NCBI GenBank assembly: GCA_964574335.1
Contig: CAZNNH010000117.1
Span: 1-19,651 of the forward strand
DNA from: CAZNNH01 sp964574335
GTDB lineage: Bacteria; Acidobacteriota; Vicinamibacteria; Fen-336
Direction: 5' to 3'
Length of the DNA stretch: 19,651 nt
Shown here in pieces: positions 1-7,310 of this stretch. The translations under genes and the position numbers were made by a program. Numbering within the stretch: position 1 is the first letter of the stretch; each line of letters opens with the position of its first letter. Below the pieces are notes generated by a model. That model was not told the origin of the DNA. It saw nothing but the letters and a program-made list of their open reading frames with translations, and did no database searches.

Positions 1-732
1 CTGGAAGGCCTCGGCCACCTTCGGCAGCGAGGCGTGGAGCACCTCCAGGAAGGCCCGGCCGCCCACGCCGTGACCGAGCGCGATGCAGGTCGACTCGACC
101 GCCGCCTCCTCTCCCCAGGTCTCGCCGTGGATCGAGAAGGTGTGGACCGAGGGGTCGTCGGCGAACAGCGCCCGGGTCCCGTTGCCGTCGTGCTGGTCGA
201 GGTCGACCACCAGCACCGGTCGCGCAAAGCCGCGGGCGCGCTGGTCGGCGATGCCTACCGCGACGTCATTGAGGATGCAGAACCCCTGCCCTTTCTCACG
301 CTCCGCGTGGTGCAGGCCGCCGCCGAGGTTCACCGCCACGTTGCCCGTGCGCAACGCCGCCCGGCAGGCGCGGATGGTGCCGCCGGTCATCCGTCGCTGC
401 AGGTCCACCGCCCGCTCGGCCTCCGGGACCGAGACCTCCACCCCCAGGATCCGACCCACCTGGGCCGGGTGTTGCAAGGCACCCAGGTAGTCGTGCGAGT
501 GGACCCGCAGCAGCTCCTGGAGCGAGGCCGGACGCGCTGGCATCACCAGGCCACGGCGCAGCAGCCCCTCGATCCTCAGGAAGCCCAGCACCATCTCGCC
601 CCGACGCGGGTCGAGGGGGACGCCGGGCAGTCGCTGCTCGTAGCCGGCGTCGTGGACGAAGCAGCAGCTCGGGCGGCACCAAAGGAGGCGGAGCCGGCGA
701 AGGACGCGCCGCAGGCCGGGCCACAGCCGCAT
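1..732 (-). CDS. Histone deacetylase family (HDAC/AcuC-like) amidohydrolase, 3' end outside window
   Basis: Reading the minus strand from ATG at 732, the frame stays open to base 1 (244 codons, no stop), so the C-terminal third is missing. It carries HDAC-fold signatures: LGGGLHHA with the His141-His142 dyad, GFCILNDVAVGI (about 150-161), and VDLDQHDGNGT (about 176-186), where Asp179 and His181 match two of the three zinc ligands. The third zinc Asp should lie beyond the window edge. Members deacetylate acetyl-lysine or small acetylated amines in the cytoplasm; the substrate here cannot be read. The residue after the zinc His is Asp rather than the His of classical HDACs. The first 20 or so residues are Arg/Leu-rich and may not belong. 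The nearest Shine-Dalgarno, GGAGGT at 748-753, is about 15 nt from this ATG, so the start is uncertain. The family call is strong. Confidence 0.88.
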   Translation of the reverse strand, partial: MRLWPGLRRVLRRLRLLWCRPSCCFVHDAGYEQRLPGVPLDPRRGEMVLGFLRIEGLLRRGLVMPARPASLQELLRVHSHDYLGALQHPAQVGRILGVEVSVPEAERAVDLQRRMTGGTIRACRAALRTGNVAVNLGGGLHHAEREKGQGFCILNDVAVGIADQRARGFARPVLVVDLDQHDGNGTRALFADDPSVHTFSIHGETWGEEAAVESTCIALGHGVGGRAFLEVLHASLPKVAEAFQ

Positions 733-818
733 GCACCGGAAGCATACACCTCCAAGCTGCGCCCCGGAAGGATCCCGCGCGGACCTCAGCCGAACCGCCG
801 GCATGCTAGAAGGAGCGT

Positions 819-1982
819 ATGCCGGAGCATGGGCTGGTCGCTTCCCTCCGCCGCCTTCCCGACGTCGATCTGCTGGCCCGAGTCGAGGATCTGGCCGCCT
901 CCGATCGGGACACCACCGCCGAGCTTCTCGGCTACCTGGCCGAGCTCGAGGTGCGCGGCCTGCACCTGCAGGCCGGCTTCGGGTCGCTGTTCACCTATTG
1001 CCGGGACGCCCTCTGCCTCTCGGAGCACGAGTCCTTCATGCGGGTCGAGGCCGCTCGAGCGGGACGCCGCTTCCCGATGGTCCTGGAGATGCTCGCCCAG
1101 GGGCTGGTGAACCTCACCACGGTCCGGCTCCTGGCCCCCCACCTGACCGCGGAGAACCACCGCGCGGTGCTGGAGTCGGCCCAGGGCAAGAAGAAGCTCG
1201 AGGTGGAGGAGATCGTGGCCCGGCTAGCACCGGTGGCCGAGCCGCCATCGTGGATCCGGCGCCTGCCCGCTCCCAGGCCGGCGCTGGTCTCGCCACCACC
1301 GGCGGCGGGCGTGCCTGGCCCGCCGGCCTCCCTGGTGCCCCCGCCGGGTGCGGCCCCCCCGCCGGCCCCCACCACGGTCCCGATCGCCCCGGAGCGCTAC
1401 CGGCTCCAGGTCACGATCGGCGCCGAGACCCTGGCCAAGCTCCGGTTGGCGAAAGACATGCTCGGGCACGCGGTCCCCTCCGGCAACGAGGCGGAGGTCC
1501 TGGACCGGGCCCTGACGGCGCTGCTCGCCGAGCTGGCCAGGAAGAAGTTCGGCGCCACCGACCGGCCCCGCCGCAGCTCCGGGCCGGCAGCCGGCTCCCG
1601 CCACATCCCGGCCGATGTGAAGCGTGCGGTCTGGCTGCGCGACCTGGGCCGCTGCGCCTTCGTGGGGACGGGCGGTCGTCGCTGCGAGGACCGCCGCTTC
1701 CTGGAGTTCCACCACGTGAAGCCCTACGAGGTGGGTGGCGTGGCGACCGTCGACAACATCCAGCTCCGGTGCCGGGCCCACAACGACTACGAGGCCCGCG
1801 TCTACTTCGACCGCGGCGAGGGCGATGACCGACGGGCAGCGCCCCCAGGTGAAGCGACCCCGACGCACCGCCGGCATTCTGGTATAACATACCAGAGGAA
1901 TGCCGAGCACCAGCGTGTACCTTCCGGAGGACCTGTTGGAGGAGATGGATCGCCTGGCGGCGGAACGTGGAATGAGCCGTAA
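819..1982 (+). CDS. HNH endonuclease with proline-rich linker and run-on C-terminus
   Basis: A 387-residue protein starting at ATG 819 behind a strong Shine-Dalgarno (AGAAGGAG, 808-815). Residues 1-135 are the helical N-terminal domain common to HNH proteins of this architecture. Residues about 140-190 are a Pro/Ala linker. The HNH domain is at about 262-330: Cys279 and Cys289, the FHHVKPYEVGG core with His298-His299, Asn313, then Cys318 and His321 in RCRAHN. Cys279/Cys289/Cys318/His321 look like a structural zinc site. The family cuts DNA, but the targets of these stand-alone proteins are generally unknown. Relatives usually end just after the RAHNxYEA segment. Here about 57 low-complexity residues follow, encoded by the vapBC operator and the first 83 bases of vapB in another frame. 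The native stop was therefore probably lost or displaced. Enzyme family confident; tail probably non-native. Confidence 0.87.
   Translation: MPEHGLVASLRRLPDVDLLARVEDLAASDRDTTAELLGYLAELEVRGLHLQAGFGSLFTYCRDALCLSEHESFMRVEAARAGRRFPMVLEMLAQGLVNLTTVRLLAPHLTAENHRAVLESAQGKKKLEVEEIVARLAPVAEPPSWIRRLPAPRPALVSPPPAAGVPGPPASLVPPPGAAPPPAPTTVPIAPERYRLQVTIGAETLAKLRLAKDMLGHAVPSGNEAEVLDRALTALLAELARKKFGATDRPRRSSGPAAGSRHIPADVKRAVWLRDLGRCAFVGTGGRRCEDRRFLEFHHVKPYEVGGVATVDNIQLRCRAHNDYEARVYFDRGEGDDRRAAPPGEATPTHRRHSGITYQRNAEHQRVPSGGPVGGDGSPGGGTWNEP
1878..1896 (+). promoter_or_regulatory. Palindromic operator overlapping the vapBC -10 region
   Basis: A perfect inverted repeat with 8-bp arms, TCTGGTAT and ATACCAGA, separated by AAC, lies immediately before the vapB start at 1900. 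A -10-like TATAAC (1883-1888) sits inside it. VapB-type ribbon-helix-helix proteins normally bind such palindromes to repress their own operon, so this is the likely autoregulatory site. No convincing -35 was seen. Confidence 0.72.
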
Positions 1983-2160
1983 CGGGCTGATCGTGGAGTC
2001 CTGCCGGAACGCGGTGCGCACCCGGCGGGAGTGGCCGCCCCGGCTTCTCTCCAACGACCACCTCTCGGCCCGGGACCTGGCCGAGCTGCGGATCGGGGGG
2101 GAGGCGCTGGAAGCGGCGATCGTCGCGTCCCGCCGGAGCCGGCGCACCGCTCCCTTCTGA
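1900..2160 (+). CDS. vapB: VapB-like ribbon-helix-helix antitoxin
   Basis: An 86-residue protein. The N-terminus TSVYLPEDLLEEMDRLA, followed by an RGMSRNGLIVESCRNAV segment, is the beta-strand, helix, turn, helix pattern of ribbon-helix-helix antitoxins. The C-terminal half (about 45-86) is the likely toxin-wrapping segment. It should neutralise the PIN toxin encoded next and autorepress through the palindrome at 1878-1896. The stop TGA (2158-2160) shares a base with the toxin ATG (TGATG), a typical coupled arrangement. The only GAGG before the ATG (1895-1898) is one base away, too close for normal use. With TATAAC at 1883-1888, transcription would start about 1895-1900, so the mRNA may be nearly leaderless. 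The first 83 bases overlap the HNH tail in another frame. Confidence 0.85.
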   Translation: MPSTSVYLPEDLLEEMDRLAAERGMSRNGLIVESCRNAVRTRREWPPRLLSNDHLSARDLAELRIGGEALEAAIVASRRSRRTAPF

Positions 2161-2582
2161 TGCTCCTGCTGGACACGAGCGTGGTGTCGGCTGTGATGCG
2201 GCGGGATGACCGTGTTCTGGACCGCCTTCGCAAGGAAGATCCATCCGCCGTGGCCCTCTGCGCACCGGTGGCGGCCGAGATTCACTTTGGCCTCGAGCGG
2301 CTCGAGGCCGGCTCACGGCGTCGTGAGCTGCTGGCCCAGCAGTATCACGGGCTGCGCCGGGTGGTGAGGTGGCTCGACTGGACCGAGGAGGCGGCCGTGG
2401 TGTTCGGCCGCGCCAAGGCCGCTCTCGAGCAGCGCGGCACGCGGCTCGACGACATCGGCCTCATCATCGGCTCCATCGCCCTGTCGGCCAACGCTCGCCT
2501 GGCCACTCGCAACGCCCGGCACTTCCAGCGTCTTGACGGGCTGCCGGTCGAGGATTGGGCGGACGCGAGCACGTCCGCCTGA
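2160..2582 (+). CDS. vapC: VapC-like PIN-domain toxin with an atypical active site
   Basis: A 140-residue protein of normal VapC length. It begins MLLLDTSVV with the first PIN acid Asp5 and has Glu40 in VAAEIHFGLER. The C-terminal half contains the RLDDIGLIIGSIAL helix (95-108), the ATRNARHF strand and a GLPVEDW end typical of VapC. PIN toxins are Mg-dependent RNases that usually cleave tRNA or rRNA. Aligning the helix with the usual DxxIAA pattern puts Gly100 where the third catalytic Asp belongs, a GAC to GGC difference; Asp97 and Asp98 are nearby. The start is ATG at 2160, overlapping the antitoxin stop; a start further upstream would run through vapB in another frame. The gene is convergent with lpxA, 4 bp between stops. 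Family certain; activity open. Confidence 0.87.
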   Translation: MLLLDTSVVSAVMRRDDRVLDRLRKEDPSAVALCAPVAAEIHFGLERLEAGSRRRELLAQQYHGLRRVVRWLDWTEEAAVVFGRAKAALEQRGTRLDDIGLIIGSIALSANARLATRNARHFQRLDGLPVEDWADASTSA

Positions 2583-2586
2583 CAGC

Positions 2587-3369
2587 TCAGGTGGCCGACA
2601 CCCTCTCGTGGGCGAAGCCGCGCTTGGACGCTCGGATGAAGGCCACCATCTCGTTGACGTACGGGTCGCCCAGCTCGGTCATCGCCTGGCACGCCGCCTC
2701 CAGCGGGAGCGAGGCGTGGAACAGCAGGCGGTAGGCCTGCTTCAGCGGCCTGAGCCCGCTCGCGGTCAGGCCGGTCCGTCGTAGGCCAACGACGTTCAGG
2801 CCGACGGCGCGGCCCGGGTTGCCGTCGGTGGTCACGAAGGGCAGCGCGTCCTGGACCAGCTTGGTGTTGCCGCCGACCATGGCCAGCCGCCCGACGCGGC
2901 AGAACTGGTGGACCACCACCCCGCCCGAGAGGAAGGCCCCGTCCTGGACCTCCACGTGGCCGGCCAGCGCCACGTTGTTGGCCAAGATCACCCGGTCGCC
3001 GATCCGGCAGTCGTGGGCGATGTGGGAGTAGGCCATGAAGAAGCCGTCCGAGCCCACCTCGGTCACCCCATCGGGTCGCGACGAACGGTGGATGGTGACG
3101 CCTTCCCGGATCTTGTTGCTGGCCCCGATCCGTAGCCGGGAGGGGTGCCCCGCGAAGCTCACGTCCTGGGGCTCGCCCCCGACCACCGCTCCCTCGTGGA
3201 TCACGTTCTCGGGGCCGAGCTCGGTGAAGCGCCGGACCGTCGCGTGGGCCCGCAGCTCGCAGCGGTCGCCGACGCGGGTCTCGGCCTCGATCACCGCGTA
3301 GGGGCCCACCTCGACGGCTTCCCCCAAGAGCGCGGCGGCATCAACGATCGCGGTCGGGTGTCGGCTCAT
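2587..3369 (-). CDS. lpxA: Acyl-ACP--UDP-N-acetylglucosamine O-acyltransferase LpxA
   Basis: A 260-residue protein, close to the usual length of about 262. LpxA transfers a 3-hydroxyacyl chain from ACP to the 3-OH of UDP-GlcNAc, the first step of lipid A synthesis, in the cytoplasm. The hexapeptide-repeat left-handed beta helix fills about residues 1-190. SHIAHDCRIG holds the catalytic His119 (E. coli His125 equivalent). NNVALAGHV contains His137, and VVVHQFCRVGRLAMVGG follows. The C-terminal helical part ends FIRASKRGFAHE. The start at ATG 3369 gives the normal N-terminus. The gene stands alone: its usual partners lpxD, fabZ and lpxB are not beside it. It is divergent from the cyclase gene across 119 bp and convergent with vapC. 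It shows that the host makes lipid A. Confidence 0.96.
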   Translation of the reverse strand: MSRHPTAIVDAAALLGEAVEVGPYAVIEAETRVGDRCELRAHATVRRFTELGPENVIHEGAVVGGEPQDVSFAGHPSRLRIGASNKIREGVTIHRSSRPDGVTEVGSDGFFMAYSHIAHDCRIGDRVILANNVALAGHVEVQDGAFLSGGVVVHQFCRVGRLAMVGGNTKLVQDALPFVTTDGNPGRAVGLNVVGLRRTGLTASGLRPLKQAYRLLFHASLPLEAACQAMTELGDPYVNEMVAFIRASKRGFAHERVSAT

Positions 3370-3488
3370 GAATCCCCCACAAGAACCGCCGTCAGTTTAC
3401 CCGAGGGTGGGGGCTCCACCGCTCGGGTCGCGCGGGCGATACAATCGATACTCCCGTCCGCCCTGGGCGGGCCAGGGACCTTCTGCCG

Positions 3489-5936
3489 ATGCCCGACACC
3501 CCCGAGCCACCAGACCCCAACACGCAGCCGACCCGCCGTTTCCCGGAGCAGGACCGGGACTTCGTCGCCCAGCTCATCGGCCACCACCTTCGCCAGGAAG
3601 AGATCCGGCGCATCCTGCTCAAGCTGTCCACCGACGACCGCGAGGAGTTCACCGAGCGGCTGGCCGCGGTGCTGCGCCGCACCGCCGCCCTGCTCGAGGT
3701 CTCGCGGCGGGTCGCCGACACGCTTTCGCTCGACGTGCTGCTGCCGCGGATGGTGGAGCTGGTCTCGGAGTTCCTGGAGGCCGAGCGCTGCACCATCTTC
3801 CTCCACGACCCCGACACCGACGAGCTGTACACCCGGGCCGCGGTGGGGCTACAGGCGGAGATCCGCTTCGCCGCCTCGCAGGGGATCGCCGGGGCGGTCT
3901 TCCGCAGCGGCCAGGCGGTGCGCATCCCCGACGCCTACGCGGACCCCCGCTTCAACCAGGAGGTCGACAAGCGGACCGGCTTCCGCACCCGGAACATCCT
4001 GTGCGCCCCCATCACCCGCAGCCGCGAGGGCTCCCCGGAGGTGGTGGGGGTGGCCCAGGTCCTGAACAAGCGCCGCGGCGACTTCGAAGACGACGACGTG
4101 ACCGTGCTGCAGGCCCTGATGTCGCAGGCGGCCTCGGCCTTCGTCAACGCCCAGCTCCACGACCAGATCGCTCGCGCGCGGGCCGAGGAGAGCCAGTTGC
4201 TCGAGGTCACCGCGGCCATGACCACCGAGCTCCAGCTCCAGCCCCTGCTCCGCAAGATCATGGAGACCGTCTGCATGATCCTGGACGCCGACCGGGCCAC
4301 CCTCTTCCTCCACGACCCGCGCAGCAACGAGCTGTGGGCTCGCCTCGCCCGCGACGAGGGGGCCCCCGAGATTCGGTTCGCCTCCCACCTGGGGATCGCC
4401 GGCGCCGTCTTCACCACCGGCAAGACCATCAACATCCCCGACGCCTATGCCGACGCGCGCTTCAACCGCGAGGTCGACAGGGCGACCAACTACCGCACCC
4501 GCAGCATCCTGTGCATGCCGGTGATCAACCGGCGCGGCCGGGCGATCGCGGTGACCCAGGTGCTCAACAAGAAGGGGGGCCCCTTCACCGGCATCGACGA
4601 GAAGCGGCTCAAGGCGTTCTCGGCCCAGGCGGCGATCGCCATGGAGAACGCCCAGCTCTTCGACGAGGTGGTGCGGGTCAAGAACTACAACGAGAGCATC
4701 CTGGAGAGCATGAGCAACGGCGTGATCACGGTGGGCCACACCCACAACATCGTGAAGCTCAACCGCGCCGCGTTGCGGATCCTGCACCGGCGGGATGCCA
4801 CCCTGGTGATGGGCCAGAACGTCCGTCAGTTCTTCGTCGGCCCGAACGCCTGGGTGGCCGACGCGGTCGAGAAGGTGGAGCAGGGGGCCGCCCCGGTGGT
4901 GGCCATGGATGCCGACCTGTGGCTGGGCGAGGGTGTCTCGGCGGACGCCGGGACCCCCGCCCAGGTGGTCTCGGTCAACCTGTCGGTGGTGCCGCTGGGG
5001 GCCCACGGAGACCCGGACCTCGGCTGCATGCTGATGCTCGAGGACATCACCAACGAGAAGCGCCTCAAGGGGACGATGGCCCGCTACATGCCCAAGGAGG
5101 TCGCCGACAAGCTGCTCGAGGAAGGCTCGGCGGCACTCGGCGGCAAGACCCAGAAGGCCACCGTGCTGTTCTCCGACATCCGCAGCTTCACCACCATCTC
5201 CGAGCGCCTCGGCGCCCAGGAGACGGTGAAGATGCTCAACGAGTACTTCGGCCTGATGGTCGACGTGATCCTGGAGCGGGGAGGGATCCTCGACAAGTAC
5301 ATCGGCGACGCCATCATGGCCGTCTTCGGCGCCCCCTTCAGCAGCCCGCAGGACGCCGACAACGCGGTGAAGGCCGCGCTCGGCATGCGCCGCGCCCTCC
5401 GGGGATTCAACGATCGGCGCCGGGTGGAGGGCCTGCCGCCGATCCGGATGGGCGTGGGCCTCAACACCGACGAGGTCCTCTCCGGAAACATCGGCTCGCT
5501 CAAGCGGATGGACTACACGGTGATCGGCGACGGCGTGAACCTGGCCTCCCGGTTGGAGGGGGCCAACAAGCCCTACGGGACCGAGGTCCTGATCAGTGAG
5601 CTGACGGTCCGCGAGCTGCAGGACCAGTACCTGCTGCGCGAGGTCGACCAGATCCGGGTCAAGGGCAAGCTGCAGCCGATCGGGATCTTCGAGGTCCTCG
5701 ACGAGGCGGACGAGCAGGACCACCCCCGTCTGCGCGAGCAGCTCGAGATCTTCGCGGCGGCCCGCGCCGCCTACCGGGAGCGCGACTGGTCACGGGCCAA
5801 GGCCGCCTTCGAGGAGGCGCTGGCCCTGCGCACGGACGACACCGTGTCGCGCCTGTACGTCGAGCGCTGCCATCACTTCATGGCCGAGCCGCCCGCCGAC
5901 GACTGGGACGGCGTCTTCGTGATGCGGGAGAAGTAG
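3489..5936 (+). CDS. Class III adenylate/guanylate cyclase with tandem GAF and PAS-like sensor domains
   Basis: An 815-residue soluble protein with no membrane segment. GAF1 is at about 66-224, GAF2 at about 235-392, a PAS-like region at about 398-525, the cyclase homology domain at about 553-740, and a short helical/TPR-like tail follows. The two GAFs look like a recent duplication: both contain GIAGAVF, IPDAYAD and RTRxIL in register. GAF2 has a full NKxxxxF...DE motif (360-371), which marks cyclic-nucleotide binders; in GAF1 it is degenerate. The catalytic set is complete: metal Asp563 and Asp607, adenine-selecting Lys603 and Asp675, transition-state Asn684 and Arg688. The Lys/Asp pair argues for cAMP rather than cGMP. 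The usual Gly of the INTGE-type motif is Asp661. The ribosome site is weak (AGGGA about 11 nt before ATG 3489). A -10-like TACAAT lies at 3440-3445 without a clear -35. Confidence 0.93.
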   Translation: MPDTPEPPDPNTQPTRRFPEQDRDFVAQLIGHHLRQEEIRRILLKLSTDDREEFTERLAAVLRRTAALLEVSRRVADTLSLDVLLPRMVELVSEFLEAERCTIFLHDPDTDELYTRAAVGLQAEIRFAASQGIAGAVFRSGQAVRIPDAYADPRFNQEVDKRTGFRTRNILCAPITRSREGSPEVVGVAQVLNKRRGDFEDDDVTVLQALMSQAASAFVNAQLHDQIARARAEESQLLEVTAAMTTELQLQPLLRKIMETVCMILDADRATLFLHDPRSNELWARLARDEGAPEIRFASHLGIAGAVFTTGKTINIPDAYADARFNREVDRATNYRTRSILCMPVINRRGRAIAVTQVLNKKGGPFTGIDEKRLKAFSAQAAIAMENAQLFDEVVRVKNYNESILESMSNGVITVGHTHNIVKLNRAALRILHRRDATLVMGQNVRQFFVGPNAWVADAVEKVEQGAAPVVAMDADLWLGEGVSADAGTPAQVVSVNLSVVPLGAHGDPDLGCMLMLEDITNEKRLKGTMARYMPKEVADKLLEEGSAALGGKTQKATVLFSDIRSFTTISERLGAQETVKMLNEYFGLMVDVILERGGILDKYIGDAIMAVFGAPFSSPQDADNAVKAALGMRRALRGFNDRRRVEGLPPIRMGVGLNTDEVLSGNIGSLKRMDYTVIGDGVNLASRLEGANKPYGTEVLISELTVRELQDQYLLREVDQIRVKGKLQPIGIFEVLDEADEQDHPRLREQLEIFAAARAAYRERDWSRAKAAFEEALALRTDDTVSRLYVERCHHFMAEPPADDWDGVFVMREK

Positions 5937-5950
5937 CCCCGGGCGGGCGC

Positions 5951-7267
5951 TCACCGGAGCAGGTCGTCGACCAACGACGAGACCTGGGCAGGCGAGATCC
6001 AGCGAACGGTCGTCGTTCCCAGCTCCTCGACGGCCCCTCCGCCGCGTTGGACGACGACGAACGTGCTCGGGCGATAGGCTTCGATGAAGCTGCGCGCCGA
6101 GCGGGAGACGCGGGCGCGCCCAGACAGAGCGGCCTTGACCTCGACCCCCAGCAGCAGCGCTCCGGTCGAGACGACGAAGTCGACCTCGGCCTTCGAGGTG
6201 CTGCGCCAGTAGCCGAGGTCGGCATTCGCAGGAAGCGCCTTCCACAGCTCGCTGAAGACCCAGCCCTCGAGGGCAGCGCCGGCATCGGCTCGCTCTTCCA
6301 GGGCGCGCAGGTCACCCACCAGGTGGTGGCGGATGCCGCTATCGACGAAGAAGAGCTTCTGGGCCCTCGTCAGCTCCGAGCGCCGCCCTCCAGCGAAGGG
6401 CCGGAGAACGGCGACGATGTGGCCGGCTTCGAGGATCTCCAGGTAGGCGGCCACGGTGTCCCGGCTGATGCCGAGGATGGCCGCCCATTCCGACAGGTTG
6501 ACGAGGCTCCCCGTTTGGGCGGCGGCCAGCCGCAGCAGACGGCGGAAGGCGTCGGGCCGGTTGATCCGGAAAAGGTCGCTCGCGTCTCGCAGCACCAGCG
6601 CCTCTCCCAGGTCCGTCAGCAGGGCGCCAGGGTCCGGGCTCAGCCAGACATCGGGATAGCCCCCAACGGTAAGGTGCCGGGCGAAGCGCTGCTCGACTCG
6701 CTCGGCTCGGACCAGCGGCGGCTGGTCGGCGAGGTCCGCGCAGACCTCGGCCAGCGAGAAGGGCAGCAACCGCGAGCGGGTGGCCCGGCCCGCCAGCGAC
6801 TCGCGCACGCGAGCACCGAGGTGGAAGGACGAGCTGCCGGTGACCAGGATGGGCGCTCCGGTCTTGCGATCCACCAGCCCCTTGAGGAACAGGCCGGCGT
6901 TGTCGAGGTGCTGAGCCTCTTCGAAAAAGAGGGTGACCGGACGCTCGACGGCGGCCTCGAGCTCGGCGAGAAACAGAGGCGCCGATCGACACCACTCCTG
7001 CACCAGCGGTTGCTCGCAATCGACGGAGAGCGCCGGCTCTCCGAGCTCGGCCAGATGTGCCCAGATGCTGGTGGACTTGCCGGCCTGGCGCGGGCCGACC
7101 ACGAGATGCGCCCGGTTCGGGCTGCGCCAGTGGGCGGTGTTGCGCGCCACCGTGGTTCTGGGCACGTACGGCGACGGCAGGTGGGATGCCAACCACTCCT
7201 TCAGCGTGCCGGGCTTCTCCAGCCAGGGGTTGTCCCTGAGCAGGACCTTCCTCAGCTCGGATCTCAT
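5951..7267 (-). CDS. AAA family ATPase with DUF4143 domain
   Basis: A 438-residue protein. Walker A GPRQAGKST is at 58-66; the Walker B-like VTLFFEEAQH (111-120) has Glu where Asp is usual; a sensor-like LVTGSSSF lies at 141-148. The C-terminal half is the DUF4143 type: a winged-helix-like region (about 250-290), then FFVDSGIRHHLVG, and near the end AEVDFVV followed by GVEVKA, resembling the Asp and Glu-x-Lys of PD-(D/E)xK nuclease folds. Such ATPases are common accessory genes in bacteria and archaea without an established biochemical role. It is convergent with the cyclase (14 bp between stops) and starts 43 bp after the hydrolase gene on the same strand. A TAAAAT lies 8 nt before the ATG and could be its own -10 with a near-leaderless start. 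Family confident, function unknown. Confidence 0.88.
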   Translation of the reverse strand: MRSELRKVLLRDNPWLEKPGTLKEWLASHLPSPYVPRTTVARNTAHWRSPNRAHLVVGPRQAGKSTSIWAHLAELGEPALSVDCEQPLVQEWCRSAPLFLAELEAAVERPVTLFFEEAQHLDNAGLFLKGLVDRKTGAPILVTGSSSFHLGARVRESLAGRATRSRLLPFSLAEVCADLADQPPLVRAERVEQRFARHLTVGGYPDVWLSPDPGALLTDLGEALVLRDASDLFRINRPDAFRRLLRLAAAQTGSLVNLSEWAAILGISRDTVAAYLEILEAGHIVAVLRPFAGGRRSELTRAQKLFFVDSGIRHHLVGDLRALEERADAGAALEGWVFSELWKALPANADLGYWRSTSKAEVDFVVSTGALLLGVEVKAALSGRARVSRSARSFIEAYRPSTFVVVQRGGGAVEELGTTTVRWISPAQVSSLVDDLLR

Positions 7268-7310
7268 GGCCGCATTTTAGCCTGATTTCGGCGACTTGCG
7301 GTCGCGTTTG

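Noticed and set aside
2031..2159. Upstream extension of vapC
   Set aside because: It would run through vapB in another frame; the PIN domain begins exactly at ATG 2160 (MLLLDTS).
2578..2591. CCTGA-CAGC-TCAGG at the vapC/lpxA junction as a bidirectional terminator
   Set aside because: The stem is five bases, no T run follows on either strand, and the arms largely consist of the two stop codons.
3849..5723. Long minus-strand open frame opposite the cyclase gene
   Set aside because: Composition is His/Asp/Leu-rich and repetitive without any family match; the plus frame has a complete GAF-GAF-cyclase protein.
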